Source of the DNA: an uncultured Lachnospiraceae bacterium
GTDB lineage: Bacteria > Bacillota > Clostridia > Lachnospirales > Lachnospiraceae
Reading direction: 5' to 3'
NCBI GenBank assembly: GCA_910579685.1
Contig: CAJTVN010000044.1
Span: 1-29,762, forward strand
Length of the DNA stretch: 29,762 nt
Made by a program: the position numbers and the translations under genes. Under the pieces are notes generated by a model. That model saw only the letters and a list, made by a program, of their open reading frames with translations. It was not told where the DNA came from and made no database searches. Of the stretch, positions 22,876-29,762 are shown one piece after another (position 1 is the stretch's first letter; each line of letters opens with the position of its first letter).

Positions 22876-24690
22876 ATGTATATTCATATAAAGGGAAGAG
22901 AAGAAGAATCCGTATCGGATAGCAAAAGAGAAGAAAGAAAACGGGAAAGAACGCAGAAAAAGCTGGAAAGAAGCGAGCTTCGGGAGCAGAAGAGGCTGGA
23001 GCGGGAAAACGCAAAAGAGCAGAAGCGGCGCAAGGAGGAAGAGAAGCAGAAGCAGGTGTTTGTCTGTCCGGAATGCGGCAAAGAGATCGATAAGAGAGAC
23101 GCCGTCTTAAACGGGTATACCTGTACCGCCTGCGGAACCCTCTTTCGCATCCGTACCAAAAACCGGATCCGCATGGTCTGCGACAGGGACAGCTTTGAAC
23201 CCTGGTTTGAAGAGATGGAGATCAGCAATCCCCTGGATTTTCCGGGATATGAGGAGAAGCTCGCCCAGCTTAAGGAAAAGACCGGGCTCCACGAGGCGGT
23301 GACTGTGGGAAAGGCCAGAATTTACGGCGAGGAGCTCTGTATCGGAGTCTGCGACGCCCGGTTCCTCATGGGAAGCATGGGACATATCGTGGGTGAAAAG
23401 CTGGCTCTCATGACTGAGCGGGCGACGAAGGAGAGGCTTCCGATCGTGATATTCTGCTGCTCCGGAGGGGCGAGGATGCAGGAGGGGATTATTTCCCTGA
23501 TGCAGATGGCCAAGACTTCCGCCGCATTAAAGCGCCATTCGGATGCGGGGCTTCTCTATGTTCCCGTCCTCACGGACCCGACCACGGGGGGCGTGACGGC
23601 AAGCTTTGCCATGCTGGGCGATCTGATTCTGGGAGAGCCGGGAGCTCTGATCGGATTTGCAGGCCCGAGAGTGATTGAGCAGACCATCGGACAAAAGCTT
23701 CCCAAGGGCTTCCAGAGGGCGGAGTTCCTCTTGGAGCACGGTATGCTGGATCACATTGTGGAGCGGGACGATCTGAGAAGAAAGCTTTACCAGATTTTGA
23801 AAAGCCACAGGATTTCCATGCAGAATAAAGGCTTTTGCTGCTTTAATGAGAATATCGAACCCTTTTACCCCTCCGAGATCTCCAGGGAGCGCATGGTCAA
23901 GTCCGAGACAAAGACGGCATGGCAGAGGGTGAAGGAGGCAAGAAGCCTGGAGAGGCCCTGCGCACTCACTTATATTGATCTGATTTTTGAGGACTTTCTG
24001 GAACTGCACGGAGACCGCTGCTTTGGGGACGACAAGGCGGTGGTGGGCGGAATCGCAAGCCTTTTGGGCCAGCCGGTCACCGTGATCGGAGTGCAGAAGG
24101 GAAATGACGCAAAAGAATGCGCCTTCCGCAATTACGGGATGACCTCCCCGGAAGGCTACCGGAAAGCGCTGCGCCTGATGAAACAGGCGGAGAAGTTCAA
24201 AAGGCCTATTATCTGCTTTGTCAATACCTCGGGGGCCTATCCGGGAATGGAGGCGGAGGAGAGAGGACAGGGAGAGGCGATTGCCCGAAATCTCTTTGAG
24301 ATGTCCGCAGTCAAAGTACCCATTCTTTCCGTTATTATAGGAGAGGGGGGAAGCGGAGGCGCACTCGGGCTTGCGGTTGGAAACGAGGTGTGGATGCTGG
24401 AGAATTCCACCTATTCCGTTCTCTCGCCGGAGGGCTTTGCATCCATTCTCTGGAAGGACGGCAAGCGGGCGATGGAGGCGGCTGACGTGATGAAAATCAC
24501 GGCGGACGATTTGAAGAGCCTTGATGTGATTGAGCGTGTCATTCCGGAATTCGGAGGGGCAAACGCCTCCACGGTTTCGGATATTGCCGGTGTGATGAAG
24601 GAAAATATGGTGCATTTCCTTGAGAAATTCGACGGACTTGACGGGGAGACCATTGCCGCAATGCGGTATGAGCGTTTCCGAAAATATTGA
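22876..24690 (+). CDS. accDA: Fused acetyl-CoA carboxylase carboxyltransferase (AccD-AccA)
   Basis: Carboxyltransferase that moves CO2 from carboxybiotin to acetyl-CoA to give malonyl-CoA. Here both subunits form one 604-aa chain. Residues 1-60 are a very charged, probably coiled-coil extension rich in Lys, Arg and Glu. The AccD part (about 60-335) carries a four-Cys zinc ribbon (C64, C67, C83, C86) and CSGGARMQEG. The AccA part (about 345-604) has IDLIFEDFLELHGDR, NTSGAYPGMEAEERGQ and GEGGSGGALGLAVG. ATG 22876 follows AAAGAGGA. Its partners AccB and AccC are not in this operon. Confidence 0.95.
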   Translation: MYIHIKGREEESVSDSKREERKRERTQKKLERSELREQKRLERENAKEQKRRKEEEKQKQVFVCPECGKEIDKRDAVLNGYTCTACGTLFRIRTKNRIRMVCDRDSFEPWFEEMEISNPLDFPGYEEKLAQLKEKTGLHEAVTVGKARIYGEELCIGVCDARFLMGSMGHIVGEKLALMTERATKERLPIVIFCCSGGARMQEGIISLMQMAKTSAALKRHSDAGLLYVPVLTDPTTGGVTASFAMLGDLILGEPGALIGFAGPRVIEQTIGQKLPKGFQRAEFLLEHGMLDHIVERDDLRRKLYQILKSHRISMQNKGFCCFNENIEPFYPSEISRERMVKSETKTAWQRVKEARSLERPCALTYIDLIFEDFLELHGDRCFGDDKAVVGGIASLLGQPVTVIGVQKGNDAKECAFRNYGMTSPEGYRKALRLMKQAEKFKRPIICFVNTSGAYPGMEAEERGQGEAIARNLFEMSAVKVPILSVIIGEGGSGGALGLAVGNEVWMLENSTYSVLSPEGFASILWKDGKRAMEAADVMKITADDLKSLDVIERVIPEFGGANASTVSDIAGVMKENMVHFLEKFDGLDGETIAAMRYERFRKY

Positions 24691-24702
24691 CAGGAGAAGG
24701 CA

Positions 24703-25770
24703 ATGAAAGAAAACAGAACGTTATTCATTGGAAACCTTGCGGTGCGGATTCCCGTAATTCAGGGCGGAATGGGAGTCGGGATAAGCCTGTCCGCTTTAGC
24801 GGGCAGCGTGGCCCAATGCGGAGGCGTGGGAATTCTCTCCGCAGCCCAGATCGGCTTTCGGGATCCCGGCTGGGAAAGGGATCCGGTGGAAACCAACCTG
24901 AGGGTCCTGAGGGAGGAGATCGGGAAAGCGAAGGATATTGCAGAGGGCGGCGTGATCGGCGTTAACATCATGGTGGCCACCCGGTTTTATGAGAGATACG
25001 TGAGGGCGGCGGTGGAAGCGGGAGCGGATCTGATTATCTCGGGCGCGGGGCTTCCCGTGGAGCTTCCGGCCCTTGCGGGGAGTGCGAAGATCGCTCCCAT
25101 TGTCTCTACCCTGAAATCCTTTCAAGTGATCTCCGGATACTGGAAGAAGAAATACAACCGGAATCCGGATCTCGTGGTGATCGAAGGCCCGCTGGCCGGA
25201 GGGCATCTGGGATTTAAAAAGGAGGAGCTTACAGATATAGAGGCCCTTTGCTATGAGAAAGAAGTTGAAAGGATTATCGGCTGTGTCCGGGAAATGGAGA
25301 CGGACACACACATTCCTGTAGCCGTTGCCGGGGGGATTTACAGTGGTGCGGACGCCCTGCCCTATTTTGCTCTGGGTGCGGACGCCGTGCAGGTGGCGAC
25401 CCGTTTCGTGACCACCTATGAGTGCGATGCGGATGTCCGTTATAAGGAATCTTATATCCGGGCGAAGAAGGAGGACATTGAGATTGTGGAAAGCCCTGTG
25501 GGAATGCCGGGCAGAGCCATTCACAACTCCTTTTTGGATGAGGTCAGGGAAAGAAGGCTTCCTGTGGAGAAATGCCATCAGTGTCTTGCAAAGTGCAACA
25601 GACAGGAGATTCCTTACTGTATTACGGATGCCCTTGTGCAGGCGGCCAGGGGAAATACGCAGAAGGGGCTTTTGTTCTGCGGAGCGAACGCATACAGGGC
25701 GCAGAAGCTGGAGCACGTGTCGGATATCATGAAAGAATTTGAGGAGGAACTGTCATGTCGGCAAGAATAA
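24703..25770 (+). CDS. Nitronate monooxygenase / FabK-like flavoprotein with C-terminal Cys cluster
   Basis: 355-aa FMN-binding TIM-barrel protein of the 2-nitropropane dioxygenase / FabK superfamily. The N-terminus IPVIQGGMGVGISLSALA and the phosphate-binding PVAVAGGIYSGADALPYFAL resemble FabK, and GPLAGGHLGF takes the place of the FabK GMESGGHIGS. After the barrel there is an extension with CHQCLAKCNRQEIPYC and a further Cys in LLFCGANAYR, five Cys in all. The gene lies inside the fatty-acid operon between accDA and fabH, 12 bp after the former and overlapping the latter. It may be a second enoyl reductase, a nitronate oxidase or another reductase; the sequence does not decide. ATG 24703 follows AGGAGAAGG. 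Confidence 0.85.
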   Translation: MKENRTLFIGNLAVRIPVIQGGMGVGISLSALAGSVAQCGGVGILSAAQIGFRDPGWERDPVETNLRVLREEIGKAKDIAEGGVIGVNIMVATRFYERYVRAAVEAGADLIISGAGLPVELPALAGSAKIAPIVSTLKSFQVISGYWKKKYNRNPDLVVIEGPLAGGHLGFKKEELTDIEALCYEKEVERIIGCVREMETDTHIPVAVAGGIYSGADALPYFALGADAVQVATRFVTTYECDADVRYKESYIRAKKEDIEIVESPVGMPGRAIHNSFLDEVRERRLPVEKCHQCLAKCNRQEIPYCITDALVQAARGNTQKGLLFCGANAYRAQKLEHVSDIMKEFEEELSCRQE

Positions 25771-26717
25771 TAGGAACAGGGAGCTGTCTGCCATCTCTTG
25801 TGGTGGACAATCGAAAGCTGGAGGAGATTGTGGATACGACGGATGAATGGATCCGGAGCCGAACCGGAATCGAGAGCCGTCATATAGCGGTGGAGGAGAC
25901 CACCACATCCATGGCAATTGCGGCGGCGCAGGCAGCCCTTGAAGATGCGGGCATAAGCGCCGGACAGCTGGATCTGATTTTGGTGGGAACCATATCGGGG
26001 GACTGTGTCTTTCCCGCCACGGCCTGTCAGGTACAGAGCGCCCTGGGAGCGGAGAGAGCCGTGGCCTTTGATATCAGTGCGGCCTGTGCGGGCTTTTTGT
26101 TCGGCCTGGGGATTGTGGATGCCTATATGAAAGCGGGCAGGATCCGGACTGCCCTTGTGATCGGTGCGGAGACTCTCTCGAAGATGATGGACTGGAAGGA
26201 CAGGAGCACCTGCGTCCTGTTCGGAGACGGAGCGGGAGCTGCCGTGCTGAGAGAGGAGGAGCAGGGGATCCTGAGTATCCTTCAGGCATCAGACGGGCAA
26301 AAGGGAGATGCGCTTATCTGTGAAAACCGAAGGGTCAATAACCCGTACAGGGAAAATTCCAACGAGCTGGATTATACAAAGATGAATGGCCAAGAGGTCT
26401 ATCGGTTCGCCGTAAGGACCGTTCCCCAGTCCATTGAAAAGGCATTGGACGAGGCAGGGGTAGGTGCGGACGAGATTAAATATTTTGTTCTTCACCAGGC
26501 CAATATCCGTATTTTGGAGGCCGTTGCCAAAAGGCTTGGCCAGCCTTTCGAAAAATTTCCCACAAACCTCCAAAAATGTGGTAATATTTCAGCAGGGAGT
26601 GTTCCCGTGCTTCTGGATGAGATCAACCGGGCCGGGAAGCTGCAGAGAGGAGACAAAATCGTACTGGCAGGCTTCGGCGCAGGGCTCACATGCGGGACGG
26701 CAGTTCTTACCTGGTAG
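25755..26717 (+). CDS. fabH: 3-oxoacyl-ACP synthase III
   Basis: Starts fatty-acid synthesis by condensing an acyl-CoA with malonyl-ACP; 320 aa. The Cys-His-Asn triad is C111 (SAACAGFLFGL), H247 (VLHQANIRILEA) and N277 (CGNISAGSVP). ATG 25755 lies inside the end of the preceding gene (16-base overlap) behind GAGGAGGAA. In many Firmicutes fabH is near the beginning of the cluster; here it is the last enzyme gene, before the regulator. Confidence 0.96.
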   Translation: MSARIIGTGSCLPSLVVDNRKLEEIVDTTDEWIRSRTGIESRHIAVEETTTSMAIAAAQAALEDAGISAGQLDLILVGTISGDCVFPATACQVQSALGAERAVAFDISAACAGFLFGLGIVDAYMKAGRIRTALVIGAETLSKMMDWKDRSTCVLFGDGAGAAVLREEEQGILSILQASDGQKGDALICENRRVNNPYRENSNELDYTKMNGQEVYRFAVRTVPQSIEKALDEAGVGADEIKYFVLHQANIRILEAVAKRLGQPFEKFPTNLQKCGNISAGSVPVLLDEINRAGKLQRGDKIVLAGFGAGLTCGTAVLTW

Positions 26718-26743
26718 GAAGCGGCCGGATAGGGAGAGAAGAT

Positions 26744-27214
26744 ATGGATCTTGAAAAAAAATTAAACACACTGCTTGTCACGATCTTTCAGGATCTGATG
26801 GATATCGAACAGAAAGCGTTGATTACCGGAGAATTTCGGGATATTACCTTGAATGACATGCATGTGATTGAAGCCATCGGCACCGGGGAGCCAAAGACCA
26901 GCTCCACCATTGCAAAGAAGCTTTCGGTTACCATGGGAACCCTCACCAAGGCGATAGACAGGCTGACGAAAAACGATTATGTGCTGCGGGAGCGCAGCGA
27001 GGAGGACAAAAGACTTGTCCTTCTCTCCCTCAAGGAAAAGGGGAAGAGGGCTTATTACCATCACCAGAAGTTCCATGAGGAGATGATCCACGCCATGGTG
27101 TCACAGTTTAACCGGGAGGAAGCCGAGTTTCTGGCAAAGTCCGTGGACGGGCTGATCAGCTATTTTCAGTCCAGCAGAAAAAGCTATGCGGGGGAGGATA
27201 TGGCACAAAGCTGA
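26744..27214 (+). CDS. fabT: MarR-family regulator, probable FabT
   Basis: 156-aa MarR-type winged-helix repressor. The DNA-binding part is about residues 45-100, with TSSTIAKKLSVTMGTLTKAI as the helix-turn-helix and RERSEEDKRLVLLSLKEKG as the wing; flanking helices form the dimer. FabT of streptococci represses fatty-acid genes, helped by long-chain acyl-ACP. Here the gene closes the operon whose promoter carries five FabT-like operators, so autoregulation is likely. A longer frame from 26690 exists, but ATG 26744 follows AGGGAGAG by five bases and fits the family start. The symbol rests on fold, operon and operator agreement. Confidence 0.85.
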   Translation: MDLEKKLNTLLVTIFQDLMDIEQKALITGEFRDITLNDMHVIEAIGTGEPKTSSTIAKKLSVTMGTLTKAIDRLTKNDYVLRERSEEDKRLVLLSLKEKGKRAYYHHQKFHEEMIHAMVSQFNREEAEFLAKSVDGLISYFQSSRKSYAGEDMAQS

Positions 27215-27248
27215 TCCGTCTGCCGCAGAAGCGTTTGAGAGGCGGAAT

Positions 27249-27536
27249 ATGATCGACAAAGAGAAATTTCATGTGTTCAATTATATAAAAAAGGAAGAAT
27301 ACTGCGCCAGCATGGACGGCATGCGCTATATGCTGCGGAAAAAGGATGGAGAGGGCGGAGCGGTTCTGGAGGCCGTTATCTGGCCTGAGCCCTGCTGCTA
27401 TGCAAAGACGCCGGAGGAAAAAAAACAGCGCATGGAATTTGAATTTTCCGCAGCGGGAGTGGAAGAGGCGGCCGACTGGCTGAACGGACAGTATCAGGAA
27501 CAGAAGCCTTTGTGGGAATTGTCCAGTAAATTGTAA
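27249..27536 (+). CDS. Small conserved-looking protein of unknown function
   Basis: 95-aa soluble protein that I cannot assign with confidence. It starts MIDKEKFHVFNYIKKEEYCASM and has a central segment EAVIWPEPCCYAKTPEEKK, then a helical C-terminus with EEAADWLNGQYQEQ. The frame is open back to 27186 inside fabT, but ATG 27249 with GAGAGGCGG upstream is more credible. It lies 34 bp after fabT and is probably on the same transcript. Confidence 0.65.
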   Translation: MIDKEKFHVFNYIKKEEYCASMDGMRYMLRKKDGEGGAVLEAVIWPEPCCYAKTPEEKKQRMEFEFSAAGVEEAADWLNGQYQEQKPLWELSSKL

Positions 27537-27552
27537 GAATTTGATTTTTATC

Positions 27553-27582
27553 TTGAAATTACTCCTTGTCATGACTTATAAT
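27553..27582 (+). promoter_or_regulatory. Promoter before the 96-aa protein gene
   Basis: TTGAAA (27553-27558) and TATAAT (27577-27582) are separated by 18 bp. A short imperfect hairpin CGTCACGATTGTGGCG follows in the leader. Confidence 0.55.
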
Positions 27583-27644
27583 AGATATGCGGTCGTCACG
27601 ATTGTGGCGATATTTTATGAGAGAAAAGACGGGGAGATGGTTCG

Positions 27645-27935
27645 ATGTCAGCAGATGCGTTTGACGGAAATATGTACCACAGGGAAGTGGCGTTCTGCAG
27701 AGTGTACAGTCTTGAGAGTAAGGAAAAGCTGGAAAAGCTTTTTCTCAAAAACAGAATTTCCTACTTTATTGAATGGCAGGACAAGCCTCTCTTGCAGAGA
27801 ATGTTTGCAAAGAATAACAATAAGGAAAAGAGTTTTTTTACCATTCGGATCAATGAGGCGGATGTGCCAAAGGCCAGGGAGCTGGTTCAGGGCATCGAAT
27901 CGGTAAAAATTCATAAAATGGATCACGGTGAATAG
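27645..27935 (+). CDS. Small protein of unknown function, possibly DUF2007-like
   Basis: 96-aa soluble protein. The order of VYSLESKEKLEKLFLKNRIS, then FIEWQ, then FFTIRINEADVPKARELVQG suggests a beta-alpha-beta ferredoxin-like fold. It resembles in outline DUF2007-type putative signalling proteins, but this is only a guess from pattern. ATG 27645 follows GGGGAG at a 7-10 base distance and it has its own promoter. The rRNA methyltransferase gene follows after 98 bp. Confidence 0.65.
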   Translation: MSADAFDGNMYHREVAFCRVYSLESKEKLEKLFLKNRISYFIEWQDKPLLQRMFAKNNNKEKSFFTIRINEADVPKARELVQGIESVKIHKMDHGE

Positions 27936-27988
27936 ATGAGTGCCCTGGGCAATGCCATTTGTGCAATGCCTGGGGTATATTAGGTCAG

Positions 27989-28016
27989 GCGCCTGTTTGC
28001 CGGAGCGTGCGGGCAA
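27989..28016 (+). other. Imperfect hairpin upstream of the rRNA methyltransferase gene
   Basis: GTTTGCC and GGCAAAGC segments in the 98-bp gap form a 6-bp TTTGCC/GGCAAA stem with a GC-rich loop. There is no T-run. It may be a leader structure; no strong promoter is visible next to it. Confidence 0.25.
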
Positions 28017-28033
28017 AGCGGTCAGGAGGTACA

Positions 28034-29419
28034 ATGAACAGGGAGAAAAATATGGAGAGTAAGGATACCGGAAGAGCCAAGGGCAGAGCCGGGGATCGGA
28101 GCGCAGGCGGAAAGAAGAACGGAGCCGGGGATCGGAGCGCAGGCGGAAGGAAGAACGGAGCCGGGGATCAGAACAGAAAGGCAGGAAAATGCAGGAGCGC
28201 AGGTGCGGGCCGGGAAGGGATAAAGCCTCAGAAGAGTCCCTGTCCGGTCTTTAAGAAATGCGGCGGCTGCCAGCTCCTTCTCGAGCCCTATAAAAAACAG
28301 ATTGAAAGAAAGCAGGAGCAGCTTCGAAAGCTCCTTAAGCCCTACTGTAAGACGCAGGCCTTTATTCCCATGGAGGATCCCCGGTATTACCGGCACAAGG
28401 TGACGGCCGCCTTTGACAGGGACAGGAAGGGCAATGTGATTTCCGGGGTTTTCCAGGAGGGTACGCATATCGTGGTGCCCGTGGAATCCTGCCTTTTGGA
28501 GAACCAGAAGGCGGACGCAATCATGGCAACCATACGGGGCCTTTTGAAATCCTTCAAGATCAAAACCTATGACGAAGATTCGGGGTACGGGCTGCTGCGT
28601 TATGTGCAGATACGTACCGCATATGCCACAGGCCAGGTGATGGTGGTGCTTGTCCTCTCATCCCCCATCCTTCCCTCCAAGAATAATTTCGTGAAAGCCC
28701 TCAGAGGGGAGCATCCGGAGATTGCCACGGTGGTGGTCAATGTAAATGACAAGAAAACAAGCATGGTGCTGGGAGAAAAGCAGCAGGTGATTTACGGCCC
28801 GGGTTATATTGAGGACGAGCTGTGCGGGCTTCGGTTCAAGATTTCCCCCGGATCCTTCTATCAGGTGAACCCGTCACAAACGGAAAAGCTGTATGGGAAG
28901 GCCATGGAATACGCCTGCCTGACCGGGAAAGAGACGGTTCTGGACGCCTATTGCGGAACCGGGACGATTGGGATGATTGCCGCAAAAAGGGCCGGGAAGG
29001 TGATCGGTGTGGAGCTTGGCCAGGCTGCAGTGCGGGATGCGGTCGCAGGGGCAAGGAACAACGGCATAACCAACATCCGATTCTATCAGAAGGATGCCGG
29101 CGAATTCATGGTTCAGCTGGCGCAGAGCGGCGATCCGGTGGACGTGGTGTTTATGGATCCGCCAAGGGGTGGAAGCGACGAGCGGTTTCTCGACAGCCTC
29201 ACAAGGCTTCGCCCCAAGAGAGTGGTCTATATTTCCTGCAATCCGGAAACGCTGGTCAGGGATCTGAAATATCTCTGCGGCCGGGGATGGAAGGTGGAAA
29301 AGGCCGTGGGCGTGGATATGTTTCCGTTTACGGTGAATGTCGAGACGGTTGTTCTTTTGTCCCAACTAAAGCCAGACGATTATATTGATGTAGAACTGGA
29401 CTTATGCGAACTAGTATAA
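28034..29419 (+). CDS. rlmD: 23S rRNA (uracil-5-)-methyltransferase, TrmA/RlmD family
   Basis: SAM-dependent enzyme that methylates C5 of a uridine in 23S rRNA (U1939 or a neighbouring site); 461 aa. An N-terminal basic tail with 12-residue repeats (about 19-50) precedes the Fe-S cluster cysteines C70, C76 and C79 (CPVFKKCGGCQ), with C153 as likely fourth ligand. The SAM motif DAYCGTGTIGM is near residue 305, FMDPPRGG near 372, and the catalytic C402 is in YISCNPETL. ATG 28034 has AGGAGG upstream; the frame opens further upstream without support. The C-terminus ends DVELDLCELV, whereas Lachnospiraceae relatives as I remember them continue for another 60-90 residues. An IS630-type gene begins just after, so the tail was probably lost to insertion. 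Confidence 0.9.
   Translation: MNREKNMESKDTGRAKGRAGDRSAGGKKNGAGDRSAGGRKNGAGDQNRKAGKCRSAGAGREGIKPQKSPCPVFKKCGGCQLLLEPYKKQIERKQEQLRKLLKPYCKTQAFIPMEDPRYYRHKVTAAFDRDRKGNVISGVFQEGTHIVVPVESCLLENQKADAIMATIRGLLKSFKIKTYDEDSGYGLLRYVQIRTAYATGQVMVVLVLSSPILPSKNNFVKALRGEHPEIATVVVNVNDKKTSMVLGEKQQVIYGPGYIEDELCGLRFKISPGSFYQVNPSQTEKLYGKAMEYACLTGKETVLDAYCGTGTIGMIAAKRAGKVIGVELGQAAVRDAVAGARNNGITNIRFYQKDAGEFMVQLAQSGDPVDVVFMDPPRGGSDERFLDSLTRLRPKRVVYISCNPETLVRDLKYLCGRGWKVEKAVGVDMFPFTVNVETVVLLSQLKPDDYIDVELDLCELV
28088..28173 (+). repeat. 36-bp tandem repeat in the rlmD 5' coding region
   Basis: A 36-bp unit begins at 28088 and 28124, with a partial third copy at 28160. It encodes AGDRSAGGKKNG, AGDRSAGGRKNG and AGDQN. 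The first two units differ by one base in the Lys/Arg codon. The repeat adds a basic, flexible tail before the catalytic regions and could vary in copy number between strains. Confidence 0.85.
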
Positions 29420-29433
29420 CGTATTAAAAGTTC

Positions 29434-29461
29434 TTGTGTAAATTTACACATCTGCTATAAT
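29434..29461 (+). promoter_or_regulatory. Promoter of the IS630 transposase with palindrome
   Basis: An extended -10, TGC-TATAAT (29453-29461), lies downstream of a perfect 16-bp palindrome TGTGTAAATTTACACA (29435-29450) that overlaps the -35 region (TTGTGT at 29434-29439). The palindrome could be a transposase- or repressor-binding site near the insertion-sequence end. Confidence 0.55.
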
Positions 29462-29492
29462 GGTTATATCAACCTATTTGGAGGACAAAACC

Positions 29493-29762
29493 ATGGGCAG
29501 AAACAAAAAATATGGGAACATCATATTGAAAGACGGTGACCGCGAGATTCTGGAAAAAATTGCCCGATCCCAGACTGCGGAATACCGTAAGGTACAGTGC
29601 GCAAAAATTATCCTGTATAGCACAGATGGAATGTCCAACTCTGAAATTGCGCAGACAATCGGTGTCCATCCTAACACAGTGGCTAACTTCGTCAATAAAT
29701 ATATAGCCGCAGGCCTTGAGTATACAATGAATGATGCTGCCCGGTCCGGCAAGCCGAATTCC
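29493..29762 (+). mobile_element. IS630-family transposase, 5' part (runs off the window)
   Basis: Ninety codons of a transposase that continues beyond the right edge with no stop. The N-terminal region contains a helix-turn-helix (STDGMSNSEIAQTIGVHPNT then VANFVNKY) and a following DAARSGKP segment, typical of IS630-family transposases, which recognise element ends through this domain. The catalytic DDE domain would lie outside the window. ATG 29493 has GGAGGA ten bases upstream. The element's left end probably lies between the rlmD stop and this gene, near TA dinucleotides around 29414-29422. Confidence 0.85.

Noticed and set aside
27538..27560. TTTGATTTTTATC before the 96-aa protein gene as a sixth FabT operator
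   Set aside because: Only one half-site is present and the second arm is missing, so no palindrome with a 3-bp centre forms.
27959..28033. Upstream extension of the rRNA methyltransferase frame
   Set aside because: ATG 28034 has AGGAGG at good spacing; the extension covers a leader hairpin and is not protein-like.

Overview
The window looks like a chromosomal segment of a low-to-mid GC anaerobic Firmicute, most likely a Lachnospiraceae / Clostridium cluster XIVa member. Grounds: T-box control of thrS, an L20-type leader with an AUU-start infC, a FabK-type fatty-acid operon with a fused AccD-AccA, a CD111x-type conjugation module, and DUF1540 and C_GCAxxG_C_C proteins. All identifications come from reading the sequence and remembered family features; no database search was run.

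Region 1 (about 1-6890) is part of a decayed integrative conjugative element. It holds an unrecognised accessory protein, the VirD4-type coupling ATPase, a small VirB2/Maff2-like membrane protein, a VirB6/TrbL-like channel protein, a PrgI-like protein, a VbhA-Fic toxin-antitoxin cassette with its own promoter and terminator, and the N-terminal part of a VirB4 ATPase. VirB4 breaks off before its ATPase motifs. The following 500 bp contain short direct and inverted repeats that could be the arm of the element's end, then AT-rich DNA.

Region 2 (about 7100-13560) is chromosomal: a SEC-C protein and a C_GCAxxG_C_C protein behind a structured leader; a threonine T-box leader followed by a small membrane protein and thrS; a GT39-like membrane glycosyltransferase; a DUF1540 protein; and a lipoprotein.

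Region 3 (13590-17990) is infC-rpmI-rplT with its leader and terminator, then an M20C aminoacyl-histidine dipeptidase overlapping an AI-2E/PerM-family membrane protein.

Region 4 (17959-27214) contains tRNA-Pro(AGG) on the minus strand, divergent from a type II fatty-acid synthesis operon: acpP-fabK-fabD-fabG-fabF-fabZ-accDA-(nitronate monooxygenase-like)-fabH-fabT. The operon promoter is followed by five FabT-type operator sites, each beginning exactly 16 bp after the previous one. The last gene is a MarR-family regulator and the obvious candidate to bind them. accB and accC, which often accompany such operons, are absent.

Region 5 (27249-29762) has two small unrecognised proteins, a TrmA/RlmD-family 23S rRNA uracil methyltransferase whose C-terminus seems cut short, and the start of an IS630-family transposase that runs off the window.
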